Assembly (NCBI GenBank): GCA_017550535.1
Contig: JAFZOS010000028.1
Location: forward strand, 1-64,000
From: Lachnospiraceae bacterium
GTDB taxonomy: Bacteria; Bacillota; Clostridia; Lachnospirales; Lachnospiraceae
Direction of reading: 5' to 3'
Length of the DNA stretch: 64,000 nt
In this document: piece by piece, positions 44,057 through 52,316 of the stretch
How positions within the stretch are numbered: the stretch's first letter is position 1
How the letters are laid out: each line of letters begins with the position of its first letter
The notes under the pieces: generated by a model
Seen by the model: only the letters and a program-made list of their open reading frames with translations
Databases searched by the model: none
What the model was told of the DNA's origin: nothing
Position numbers and translations under genes: made by a program

Positions 44057-45493
44057 ATGAAAGATCATGTAAAGATTATAGGGATATGCGTACGCATATC
44101 CCTATTTTTTACAATATGTATATGTTTATGCGGCTGCGAACTGGTTCAGGATTACCTTGACGAAGCCGGTGAGTATGTCGATACGGCAAAGGACTGGCTT
44201 GATATAGGCGGCGGTAAGACGATAATTACGGATGAAGATGAAACTGAGGATCTGCCGCTTATCGTTTTAAACACCGAAGACAATCCTGTCATAGGGACAA
44301 AGCCTGTATCCGACGAAAACCAGGTGTCGATAAACATGGTCATCGAAGAGGATGTATGGGATGACGAGAACAAGGTCTATTCCATGAAAGCTTCTTCCCC
44401 TGATGAAGTGTCGCTCGTGTTTGTGGGCGATATATGCTTCCATGACGGGTATTCAAACATGAACGCATTAAAGCAGAGGGGCGGAGCCATTAGCGAGTGC
44501 GTCCTTCCCGAAGTGATGGAAGGCCTTAAGGCGGCGGACATATTCATGGCAAACAACGAGTTCCCATACAGCAGCAGGGGAACCCCGACAGCGGACAAGC
44601 AGTACGCCTTCAGGGCCGATCCGTCCCATGTTAATCTGCTCCATGATATGGGAGTGGATATCGTTTCGTTAGCCAATAACCACGCGTACGATCACGGACC
44701 GGACGCGTTGACTGATACGGTCGATATACTTACCGAAGCCAAAATACCGTTCGTCGGCGCGGGTAAGAACATAGATCAGGCTACAAAACCCGCATATATA
44801 AAGATTAACGGCATGACGATATCATACACAGGTGCGACCCAGATCGAACGTACCGCAAATCCCGATACGAAAGAAGCGACGGCTGATTCTCCCGGTGTAC
44901 TCAGGACGCTGGATCCGACAAGGTACCTTGAAGTGATAAAGGAGGCAAAGGCTAACAGCGACTTCTGCATAGCATACGTTCACTGGGGAAGTGAGAATAC
45001 CGATCTTGTAGAATCAAGCCAGCGCGACCTTGCCAAGAAATATGTCGCGGCGGGTGCCGACCTTATAATAGGAGATCACTCGCATTGCCTGCAGGGACTT
45101 GATTATATAGAAGGGGTACCGGTAATATACAGCCTTGGCAATTTCTGGTTTAATTCAAAGACGGTTGATACGGGATATTTAAGAGTCATACTTGATAATG
45201 AACATAACATAAAGTCGGTACAGTTTGTTCCCTGCGTTCAGGAGAACTGTAAGACAAGGCTTGCCGAAGGAGACAAAAAGAAAGCTATCCTTGATTATAT
45301 GCAGGGGATATCTAATTATGCCGCGATAGACGGGGACGGGTTTATAACAAAGTCGGACACCGATCATAATACCCAGCACGGGCAGAATACCTCACCTTCA
45401 AGGAAGAAGGAGGAAACACCTGCGGACCAGGGTGCGGTACCGGCTGTTGACCCGGCGCTGCTTCAGGGACTTCCTACTGTTTCGGGGCAGTAA
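44057..45493 (+). CDS. CapA-family (PGA_cap) metallophosphatase-like lipoprotein
   Basis: The 478-residue protein has a lipoprotein signal (hydrophobic stretch then lipobox LCGC near residue 26) and a CapA domain with SLVFVGDICFHDG, SLANNHAYDHGPDAL and IIGDHSHCLQGLDY motifs, which bind metal in this family. CapA proteins act in poly-gamma-glutamate or other capsule assembly, outside the membrane. A Ser/Thr/Pro tail follows. The start is 2 nt after rplA with only a weak GAAG site, and codons 8-18 coincide with a terminator hairpin. Confidence 0.85.
   Translation: MKDHVKIIGICVRISLFFTICICLCGCELVQDYLDEAGEYVDTAKDWLDIGGGKTIITDEDETEDLPLIVLNTEDNPVIGTKPVSDENQVSINMVIEEDVWDDENKVYSMKASSPDEVSLVFVGDICFHDGYSNMNALKQRGGAISECVLPEVMEGLKAADIFMANNEFPYSSRGTPTADKQYAFRADPSHVNLLHDMGVDIVSLANNHAYDHGPDALTDTVDILTEAKIPFVGAGKNIDQATKPAYIKINGMTISYTGATQIERTANPDTKEATADSPGVLRTLDPTRYLEVIKEAKANSDFCIAYVHWGSENTDLVESSQRDLAKKYVAAGADLIIGDHSHCLQGLDYIEGVPVIYSLGNFWFNSKTVDTGYLRVILDNEHNIKSVQFVPCVQENCKTRLAEGDKKKAILDYMQGISNYAAIDGDGFITKSDTDHNTQHGQNTSPSRKKEETPADQGAVPAVDPALLQGLPTVSGQ
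44078..44110 (+). terminator. perfect intrinsic terminator inside the 5' end of the CapA gene
   Basis: A 28-nt perfect palindrome (44078-44105; 12-bp stem and GTAC loop) is followed by T at 44105-44110. It is ideally placed to end the rplKA transcript, yet it encodes part of the signal peptide of the downstream lipoprotein. Confidence 0.8.
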
Positions 45494-45520
45494 AACCGCT
45501 TAAAAGCAGTAAATTCATGG

Positions 45521-45549
45521 TTGACACACGCGGTGTCGTGTAATATAAT
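45521..45549 (+). promoter_or_regulatory. strong sigma-A promoter of rplM-rpsI
   Basis: TTGACA (45521-45526) and TATAAT (45544-45549), both perfect, with the ideal 17-nt spacer. The predicted RNA start is near 45556. Confidence 0.88.
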
Positions 45550-45555
45550 ATCTAG

Positions 45556-45673
45556 GCGCGACTACGACCGGTTATGCCATAGCCCCGGTATGACGGCGTT
45601 TGTCGGCAGTAGATATATTGGGGATCGGGGGCGTCATTTCCCAACGCCGGCGATCGATTTAGGAGGAAAGAAA
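45556..45673 (+). promoter_or_regulatory. structured leader of rplM, possible L13 autoregulatory element
   Basis: The leader of about 118 nt contains a stem made of GATCG (45623-45627)/CGATC (45651-45655) and GGCGT (45630-45634)/ACGCC (45644-45648) directly before the AGGAGG ribosome site. L13 leaders are known in Firmicutes, where L13 represses its own operon. The match here is by position and structure only. Confidence 0.5.
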
Positions 45674-46102
45674 ATGAACACATTTATGCCAAGCGAGGCA
45701 GCCGTTGAAAGAAAATGGTATGTCGTTGACGCTACAGGTTATACATTGGGTCGTCTCGCATCCGAGATAGCCAAGATATTACGGGGTAAGAATAAGCCTA
45801 TATTCACACCTCATGCAGATACCGGCGATTACGTTATCGTTACGAATGCCGATAAGATCACAGTAACCGGTAAAAAGCTCGATCAGAAGATCTATTACCG
45901 TCATTCCGAATATGTTGGCGGTTTAAAGGAACAGACCTTGAGGGAGAAGCTTGCAAAGGCGCCCACCGAGGTTGTTGAGAAGGCTGTAAGGGGAATGCTT
46001 CCCAAGGGACCTCTCGGAAACAAGATGTACAAGAAGTTATTTGTCTATGCAGGAGCTGAGCATCCTCATGCTGCTCAGAAGCCTGAAGAGATCAAGTTTT
46101 AG
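45674..46102 (+). CDS. rplM: 50S ribosomal protein L13
   Basis: The 142-residue protein has [20 protein letters not shown] and the [20 protein letters not shown] signature. The ATG at 45674 follows AGGAGGAAAG; the frame is open further upstream but that is leader. rpsI follows after 26 nt. Confidence 0.97.
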   Translation: MNTFMPSEAAVERKWYVVDATGYTLGRLASEIAKILRGKNKPIFTPHADTGDYVIVTNADKITVTGKKLDQKIYYRHSEYVGGLKEQTLREKLAKAPTEVVEKAVRGMLPKGPLGNKMYKKLFVYAGAEHPHAAQKPEEIKF

Positions 46103-46128
46103 GAGAGGTTTGAAAGGAGGAAATTACA

Positions 46129-46527
46129 GTGGCTAAGGCAGCAGAAAGGTTCTACGGAACAGGCAGAAGAAAAAAAGCTATAGCAAGGGTATATATAATG
46201 CGCGGCAAGGGCAACATCACCATCAACAAGAGGCCCATCGATGAGTACCTTGGACTTGAGACACTTAAGACCATCGTTCGTCAGCCGCTCGTAGCAACAG
46301 ATAATGTTGATAAGTTTGATATCCTTGTTAACGTACATGGTGGCGGATATACAGGCCAGGCCGGTGCTATAAGGCACGGAATCGCAAGGGCACTTGTTAA
46401 GGCTGATGCTGACTACCGTCCGACCCTTAAGGAAGCAGGTTTCTTAACCCGCGACCCTCGTATGAAGGAGAGGAAGAAGTACGGACTCAAGGGCGCACGT
46501 AGAGCACCACAGTTCTCGAAGAGGTAA
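46129..46527 (+). CDS. rpsI: 30S ribosomal protein S9
   Basis: The 132-residue protein has [34 protein letters not shown] and the C-terminal RRAPQFSKR. It starts with GTG, preceded by AGGAGGAAATTACA. It ends the operon and is followed by nested terminator hairpins. Confidence 0.97.
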   Translation: MAKAAERFYGTGRRKKAIARVYIMRGKGNITINKRPIDEYLGLETLKTIVRQPLVATDNVDKFDILVNVHGGGYTGQAGAIRHGIARALVKADADYRPTLKEAGFLTRDPRMKERKKYGLKGARRAPQFSKR

Positions 46528-46681
46528 GGATCACTGCGAAAAGCAGGTTACAAAGGGAGTTCCCGAGTTTACTCGAGGAACTCTTTTTGTGACCTGTTTT
46601 TCATTGGGAGACAGGAGACGGACGAAAGAATCCGCAAGGATTCTTGAGTATGTCTCCTGGATTCGCAGTGATCCGTTTTTT
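46528..46681 (+). terminator. nested three-stem terminator structure after rpsI
   Basis: An outer 13-bp stem (46528-46540 with 46662-46674, then T at 46676-46681) encloses two hairpins. Hairpin A (46544-46596) has 11 outer pairs and 11 inner pairs and is followed by T at 46597-46601; its inner part is itself followed by TTTTT. Hairpin B (46612-46659) has CAGGAGAC/GTCTCCTG arms and an inner AAGAATCC-GCAA-GGATTCTT stem. The whole can fold as a three-way junction. Confidence 0.75.
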
Positions 46682-46725
46682 ATGTTATTATACTATAAGA
46701 ATGATTCTCACCAACGGAGCCCCAT

Positions 46726-47631
46726 ATGAAGATAAGACGACTTATAACCATATTATCAGCATTAACCCTCACATGCATCGCAGGATGCGGGAAGGCAGGA
46801 AACATGGAAGCATTTACTGATGTTCAGGCGTATCGGACAGCGATAGACCTGGATTTTGAATACCTGGATGAAACGGACCCGGCTATATGCGTTGACCCTC
46901 CCGGAACGGGAAATCCCGAAGAACTAAAGCAGGAGGCCTTTAAAGCATTTGAGATAATAAACGAAGCACGTGTGTCAGAGAACCTTGCACAACTTCGGTG
47001 GGATGCAAAGCTTGAAACATGCTCAAATATAAGGGCTGAGGAGCTGTTATCCCGTTTTGACCATGTATGTCCTGACGGAAGGTCATGGTTCCTGGTTGCA
47101 CCGGATACTGTATTTGGCGAAAACATATACAAGGGTAAGAAGTCGGCAGATAAGGTTATGGAGTCATGGATGAACAATCCGACCGATAAGAAGAATTTCA
47201 TGTGCGACTATTTTACAAAGGCCGCCATTTCCATATATGAAGACGATAAAAATGTGTGCTATTGGGCGATATTGTTTGGCGCCGATACCATAGATGTTTC
47301 CTTTTACGATAACGTGGAGCCTGCTTCTGTGTGGATACTTAGAGATACCGACAGTAACCGTCATACATCCATATGGGGGACCGCTATGATAAAAACCGAT
47401 GAACCGGGTAAGGAATATAACGCCGGGATCCCTAAAGCGGATGATGATAAATATCTGTTCCGCATGATAGATGATGACGAGATGTATTACGAAACTCAGA
47501 TCCCTGAGCTTAAAAGCGGATGGAAGCTTAACCTGCATAAGCAGGAAAATGCCTTGGATCCGCAGCTTGATGTTTATGATGAAAACGGTGACCTCATTCA
47601 GGAGTGCTCCGTATTCTGGGCGGCTTTGTAG
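46726..47631 (+). CDS. secreted CAP/SCP-domain lipoprotein
   Basis: The 301-residue protein has a lipoprotein signal (lipobox IAGC near residue 21) and a CAP domain (about 60-190) with INEARVSENLAQLRWDAKLE, the FDHVCPDGRSWF segment in place of the usual FSH-x-RPDG, and GENIYKG. CAP proteins are extracellular with unclear roles. A beta-rich domain of about 100 residues follows. The gene stands alone after the rpsI terminator. Confidence 0.82.
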   Translation: MKIRRLITILSALTLTCIAGCGKAGNMEAFTDVQAYRTAIDLDFEYLDETDPAICVDPPGTGNPEELKQEAFKAFEIINEARVSENLAQLRWDAKLETCSNIRAEELLSRFDHVCPDGRSWFLVAPDTVFGENIYKGKKSADKVMESWMNNPTDKKNFMCDYFTKAAISIYEDDKNVCYWAILFGADTIDVSFYDNVEPASVWILRDTDSNRHTSIWGTAMIKTDEPGKEYNAGIPKADDDKYLFRMIDDDEMYYETQIPELKSGWKLNLHKQENALDPQLDVYDENGDLIQECSVFWAAL

Positions 47632-47637
47632 TCTGAC

Positions 47638-48039
47638 TCATTTCCTGATATGCGCGCCTGTGAACGTCACCACTGCGATGATCTTGCCGAGATCATCGGT
47701 GACCGTTACGTCAAAGAAACAGTTCGTACGTCCGTCTTTTATGAGCATTGCTTCGGCATAAAGGACGCGGCCCTTGGTCGCCGACATGAAATTGGCGTTT
47801 CCCACTATGCTCACGGTCGCATATTCCTTGCCGAAATTGGAAGCAACCGCAAACGCAAGGTCGGCGAGTGTATATATCGCGCCGCCCATTATGCCGCCGT
47901 AGGCGTTCCTGTGCTTTTCGGTAAGCTTTAAGCTGCATTTGGCGTAATCCTCGCCTATCGCATCGATATTTATCCCTGTAAGCTCGGTAGCATACAGATC
48001 CTTTGAAAATTCCTCTCTTGCTTCTTCGAGTGTACCCAT
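47638..48039 (-). CDS. PaaI-type hotdog thioesterase
   Basis: The 133-residue protein shows the hotdog-fold motif HRNAYGGIMGGAIYTLADLAFAVASN near residue 45, followed by GNANFMSATKGRVLYAEA. It should hydrolyse acyl-CoA esters in the cytoplasm; the natural acyl group is unknown. The start at 48039 is chosen because AGGAGGAAC lies just upstream; a longer open frame overlaps the divergent gene and is not needed. Confidence 0.85.
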   Translation of the reverse strand: MGTLEEAREEFSKDLYATELTGINIDAIGEDYAKCSLKLTEKHRNAYGGIMGGAIYTLADLAFAVASNFGKEYATVSIVGNANFMSATKGRVLYAEAMLIKDGRTNCFFDVTVTDDLGKIIAVVTFTGAHIRK

Positions 48040-48080
48040 GATGTTCCTCCTGAAATTGAAATCAACAACAGTATACCACA

Positions 48081-48110
48081 TTGACCGTTTATTTGGGGAT
48101 GTGTTACAAT
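48081..48110 (+). promoter_or_regulatory. promoter of the zinc-ribbon/DUF4190-like gene
   Basis: TTGACC (48081-48086) and TACAAT (48105-48110) with an 18-nt spacer lie 39 nt before the start codon. Both boxes match at five of six positions. Confidence 0.55.
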
Positions 48111-48148
48111 TACCTATATTTTCAGAATCAAACAAGGGGTGAAATATT

Positions 48149-48730
48149 ATGAAATGTACTATGTGTGGAACCGAAAATGAAGCCGGAGCAAAGTTCTGTA
48201 CTTCGTGCGGTGCAAAGCTTATAGAAGCCGAAGGACCTATAAATGAAGCTGTGTCACAGCCTGCGGAACCTGAAGTTAAAGAACCTGTACAGGAAGCAGT
48301 TGCGGAGCCGGTCCAGGGGATCGAGGGCATGGCCGAAGAGCAGCTTAACAGGGCTGAGGAGGCTGTAAATCAGGCAGCAGACAGTTTATCCGGTGCAGCA
48401 TCCGATGGACTTAACAATATGGGCAGCACGGATTACTCTTCTGATTACAATGCGGGGTACAGTGATATATATGTTGAAGAGGGCGGCGGATACATAGGGT
48501 TCGCGATCGCATCGCTTGTGTGCGGTATCCTGTCGATCCTTTGCTGTATGTTCAGCTGCATCGATACACCGCTTTCCATAGCCGCTATCGTCCTTGGAGT
48601 GGTCACCATGGTAAAAGCTTACGACGGCAAGGGCTTTGCGATAGCAGGGATCATCACGGGAGCCATCGGTATCCCGCTTCAGATAATAATGCTCTATGCA
48701 TTCAGCGCCGGAGGATTTTTTAATAAGTGA
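48149..48730 (+). CDS. zinc-ribbon protein with DUF4190-like membrane domain
   Basis: The 193-residue protein starts with a zinc ribbon (CTMCG and CTSCG, residues 3-20), has an acidic Ala/Glu/Pro-rich linker (25-110), and two membrane segments (about 115-150 and 163-185) in a small-residue-rich pattern like DUF4190 (GFAIASLVCGILSILCC, GFAIAGIITG). Function is unknown. The next gene overlaps its stop. It shares only the ribbon idea with the cassette at 3922-6599. Confidence 0.75.
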   Translation: MKCTMCGTENEAGAKFCTSCGAKLIEAEGPINEAVSQPAEPEVKEPVQEAVAEPVQGIEGMAEEQLNRAEEAVNQAADSLSGAASDGLNNMGSTDYSSDYNAGYSDIYVEEGGGYIGFAIASLVCGILSILCCMFSCIDTPLSIAAIVLGVVTMVKAYDGKGFAIAGIITGAIGIPLQIIMLYAFSAGGFFNK

Positions 48731-49146
48731 TCATGGGCGTATATAATAAAACTCTGTATGAACTTGGTAAGTGGATACTGGCTGCGGTTATTGCCGCAGC
48801 CGTATTTGTATGGATATTGGGTGATTCTTTGCTGACCCACGTCCCGGAATGCGCCTTTGAATCGCTGACCGGACTTTACTGTCCGGGCTGCGGCGGGACA
48901 CGGGCGGTCATAGCATTGTTTAACGGGCATCCCGTAAGGAGCTTCCTTTATCATCCGGCAGTGCCGTACGCATTCGTTGTGTACTGCGAATTTATGATAA
49001 GGATGTTCCTTGTAAAACACTTTGGCGTAAAGAGCGGAAAAGACGGACAGATCAACATTTTCATATATATAGGTATCGGGATCATTTTGATACAATGGGT
49101 GGTTAAACTGATTCTGTTGATACATTATGGCGTACATGTGATATAA
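48727..49146 (+). CDS. DUF2752 membrane protein
   Basis: The 139-residue protein has the DUF2752 signature CPGCGGTRAVIALFNGHPVRSF and a following YHPAVPY segment, with three or four hydrophobic helices. Function is unknown. GTG at 48727 overlaps the previous stop (GTGA); an ATG at 48733 is an alternative. GGAGG at 48710-48714 is rather far from either. Confidence 0.8.
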   Translation: MIMGVYNKTLYELGKWILAAVIAAAVFVWILGDSLLTHVPECAFESLTGLYCPGCGGTRAVIALFNGHPVRSFLYHPAVPYAFVVYCEFMIRMFLVKHFGVKSGKDGQINIFIYIGIGIILIQWVVKLILLIHYGVHVI

Positions 49147-49147
49147 T
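49139..49147 (+). promoter_or_regulatory. extended -10 promoter of the GGDEF-EAL gene
   Basis: TGA-TATAAT at 49139-49147, just 36 nt before the start codon at 49183. A TTGATA at 49117-49122 would be 19 nt upstream, slightly too far for an ideal -35. Confidence 0.38.
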
Positions 49148-49182
49148 CATATAGTGGGGAGTATCTTGGGAAAGGTACTTTT

Positions 49183-50886
49183 ATGGATAAAAACGTATAT
49201 GATGCTCTGCGAGAGCTGATGAAGAGGGCTGCCACGGAAGACCTCGAGCGTGATTCTTACAAGGAGATATGCGAGAGCGTTAAAGTGGCAAAGATGTATT
49301 ACGACATGGACCTGGGTGATTCTAACAGGTATGTCGATCCGTTCACCGGCCAGCTTGTCGTTGCACAGCGCCAGAAGGATGATAAGATCATCCTTTATGA
49401 CAGCGGGGATGTAACGGATATGGTGCTCACGTATCCATACTATTACAACGGGTATGAATATGTCCACGCGTATATCGAATTCAGGCCGGGCATAAAGAAG
49501 GATGACCTGGATGCCGAGCTTTATCAGATGCTCGCGGATACTGTTTATACCATCGTAAGCCGCCGCAACATGCGGGTCATGCTTGATTTTGCCGAGAAGG
49601 TGGACTTAATGACCGGCATCCCGAATGTGATCGCGTTCAAGCAGAAATACTTAGGAGTGACGGCATCGGTCCCGGCTTATGAATTGATCGTAATGAGGAT
49701 CAATATGATGAACTTCCGCTACATTAATGAGAGCGCGGGAGCTCAGGCGGGAAATGAGGCGATAATAAGCCTCGCAAGGCAGCTGGTTCAGTTTGTCGCA
49801 AACGACGAGGCCGTATGCAGGCTGGGCGGTGACAATTTCGCGCTGTTCATATATGAGAAGAATCTTGATAAAACCCTCAATAAACTTAACAATATCATAA
49901 TCACGGACCTTCCGAGCGCACCCGGACGGACATTTGAGCTGTCATCGTGGGTGGGCATATCCATGCTTGAAAAGGGCGAGGATAAGTCATACGACATAAG
50001 GCTGAGCAACGCCGCAATGGCCTGTGAGATAGGCAAGGCGAGGCTTAAGAGGACGGTAACGTTTTTTGATGCCGAAGTAGCGGCTATGGTTAACACCGGA
50101 CGGGATATGATAGCAAAGTTCCGGCCGGCACTCAGGAATAACGAATTCCTGCCGTATTTCCAGCCCAAGGTAAACATGCGCACCGGAGAGCTTGCGGGTT
50201 TTGAGGCACTCTGCAGGTGGAGGCACGGCGGAAAGGTCATATATCCCGATCAGTTCATCCCGCTGCTGGATCGTGAGGGAGTGGTAACTGAGCTTGATAT
50301 GCACATCTTCAGCATGACTTGCGGGATAATCCGCAAATGGAAGGACATGGGACTTAACGCGCCCACGATTTCGTGTAATTTTTCCAAGAAAAACCTGTTC
50401 GTTAAGGACATAGAAGATAAGATATTTACCGTTGTAAAGGAACACGGCGTGGATCCTGCCGATCTTGAGATCGAGATCACGGAGAGCATGAAGGAGTCCG
50501 AGTATGACCGCCTGATAGGTTTTGTCAGGACACTTAAGTCAAACGGTTTTCATATCTCGATCGATGATTTCGGAACGGGATATTCTTCGCTGTCCCTGAT
50601 ACATAATATTGATGCGGACGTTATAAAGATAGACAAGAGCTTCATCGATAGCCTGCCGCAGGATACGAAGTCGGCCGTGCTTATAGAGAGCGTGGTAAGC
50701 ATAGCATCAAGGCTCAATATGTCGACAATCGCCGAGGGCGTTGAGACTGCGGAGCAGGGCAGGTGCCTGTTGGGGCTCGGCTGCCATATGGCGCAGGGCT
50801 TCTACTACAGCAGGCCGGTAAGCTATGAGGAAGCGACCGATATTGTAAGGACCGGACACTTTGAAGCTTTAATTCAAATGGATTGA
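49183..50886 (+). CDS. GGDEF-EAL protein, probable c-di-GMP phosphodiesterase
   Basis: The 567-residue cytoplasmic protein has an N-terminal region of about 140 residues, a degenerate GGDEF domain (RLGGDNF) lacking an RxxD site, and an EAL domain retaining the key catalytic residues: Glu in GFEALCRW, Asn in SCNFS, Glu in EITES, the Asp pair in IDDFGTGYSS, Lys in KIDKSFI and Glu in AEGVET. It should hydrolyse c-di-GMP to pGpG, with the degenerate GGDEF as a possible GTP sensor. It balances the several cyclases in this window. Confidence 0.9.
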   Translation: MDKNVYDALRELMKRAATEDLERDSYKEICESVKVAKMYYDMDLGDSNRYVDPFTGQLVVAQRQKDDKIILYDSGDVTDMVLTYPYYYNGYEYVHAYIEFRPGIKKDDLDAELYQMLADTVYTIVSRRNMRVMLDFAEKVDLMTGIPNVIAFKQKYLGVTASVPAYELIVMRINMMNFRYINESAGAQAGNEAIISLARQLVQFVANDEAVCRLGGDNFALFIYEKNLDKTLNKLNNIIITDLPSAPGRTFELSSWVGISMLEKGEDKSYDIRLSNAAMACEIGKARLKRTVTFFDAEVAAMVNTGRDMIAKFRPALRNNEFLPYFQPKVNMRTGELAGFEALCRWRHGGKVIYPDQFIPLLDREGVVTELDMHIFSMTCGIIRKWKDMGLNAPTISCNFSKKNLFVKDIEDKIFTVVKEHGVDPADLEIEITESMKESEYDRLIGFVRTLKSNGFHISIDDFGTGYSSLSLIHNIDADVIKIDKSFIDSLPQDTKSAVLIESVVSIASRLNMSTIAEGVETAEQGRCLLGLGCHMAQGFYYSRPVSYEEATDIVRTGHFEALIQMD

Positions 50887-50894
50887 GGAAAAAC

Positions 50895-52316
50895 ATGGAA
50901 AAAGAAACGGGTCTGAAATTTAAGGAAAAAGCAGCATACGGCATAGGCGCAGTCGGCAAGGACATGGTGTATATGTTGAGCGCCAGCTACATACTGTACT
51001 ATTATCAGGACATAATGGGTGTGAGCGCCGCGGCAATGGGCGTCATACTTTTGATCGCCCGGGTGTTTGATGCGTTCAACGATCCGATCATGGGTGTCGT
51101 TGTCGCCAAAACAAGGACCAGGTGGGGAAAGTTCCGCCCTTGGCTGATGATAGGTACGCTCACGAATGCCGTCATCTTATATCTTATGTTTAGTGCTCCG
51201 CCTTCGATGGACCCTAAGGGCCTTACCGCATACGCGGCCGTATTCTACATCCTGTGGGGCGTTACCTATACGATGATGGACATCCCCTATTGGAGCATGG
51301 TCCCGGCATTTACGAAAAGCGGAAAGGAAAGGGAAGGTCTGTCGGCACTTGCGCGTTCGTGCGCGGGTGTGGGCAGCGCGATCATATCGATAATCACGGT
51401 CAAGGCCGTATCGGCACTGGGCCATGCCTTTGGCGGGAATGATTCTACATATGAGCGGATCGGTTACAGCAAGATGGCGCTGATCGTCGCGCTTGTATTT
51501 ATCGCATTCATTTCGATCACATGCCTGTTCATTAAGGAAAAGTCAACCGTCGACATGGAAACGGCTTCGGTTAAGGAAATGTTTTCTGCGCTCCTTCGTA
51601 ACGACCAGGCGATAACCATGGTCATAGCGATAGTTATAGTGAACACTGCGCTGTATGTTACAAGCAACCTTGTAATCTATTTTTTCAAGTATGATTTTTC
51701 ACCTGATATCTGGGAGGATAACTACACACTGTTCAACGTGGCGGGCGGCGGTTTCCAGATACTTGCGATGATGCTTTTCTTCCCGCTTTTGCGTAAGTTC
51801 ATAAACTCGATGAAGATATTCTACACCTGCTTTGCGATGTCGCTGTCGGGATACGCCATACTGCTTATCGAAACCTTCTTCCTTAAGGAAAACGTATACT
51901 TCCTGCTGATCCCGGCCTTCCTTATAATGAGCGCGCTCGGGATGATGAACGTCGTGACAACGATCTTCCTTGCGAACACCGTTGATTACGGCGAGCTTAA
52001 GAATAACCGACGCGACGAATCAGTCATCTTCTCGATGCAGACCTTTATGGTAAAGCTTGCCTCGGGAGTGGCAGCATTTGTTGCCGGCATAGTGCTCCAG
52101 GTGTGCAGGATCAATCAGGATAAGGAAGCGGCGGTTACCGAGGGCATTTCCGCTTCATCGAGGATGGGCCTTCGGATGAGCATGACGATCATACCTATAA
52201 TTGTCCTTGTTATCGGACTTATTATATTTGCAAGGAAATACATACTGACAGATGAAAAGCTTGAGGAGATCACGCGTGAGCTTGCCGAACGCAGGAGTAA
52301 GGAGGATGTGAAGTGA
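50895..52316 (+). CDS. GPH-family sugar:cation symporter
   Basis: The 473-residue protein has 12 predicted membrane helices and the GPH (glycoside-pentoside-hexuronide) landmarks: YGIGAVGKDMVYMLSASYIL, RVFDAFNDPIMG, TRTRWGKFRPW, and late ANTVDYGELKNNRRDESVIFS. It probably imports a glycoside with Na+ or H+. The ATG at 50895 follows TTGAGGAAAAAC; its gene end overlaps the hydrolase start. Next to sugar-sensing GGDEF proteins and a sugar kinase, it fits a carbohydrate uptake locus. Confidence 0.88.
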   Translation: MEKETGLKFKEKAAYGIGAVGKDMVYMLSASYILYYYQDIMGVSAAAMGVILLIARVFDAFNDPIMGVVVAKTRTRWGKFRPWLMIGTLTNAVILYLMFSAPPSMDPKGLTAYAAVFYILWGVTYTMMDIPYWSMVPAFTKSGKEREGLSALARSCAGVGSAIISIITVKAVSALGHAFGGNDSTYERIGYSKMALIVALVFIAFISITCLFIKEKSTVDMETASVKEMFSALLRNDQAITMVIAIVIVNTALYVTSNLVIYFFKYDFSPDIWEDNYTLFNVAGGGFQILAMMLFFPLLRKFINSMKIFYTCFAMSLSGYAILLIETFFLKENVYFLLIPAFLIMSALGMMNVVTTIFLANTVDYGELKNNRRDESVIFSMQTFMVKLASGVAAFVAGIVLQVCRINQDKEAAVTEGISASSRMGLRMSMTIIPIIVLVIGLIIFARKYILTDEKLEEITRELAERRSKEDVK

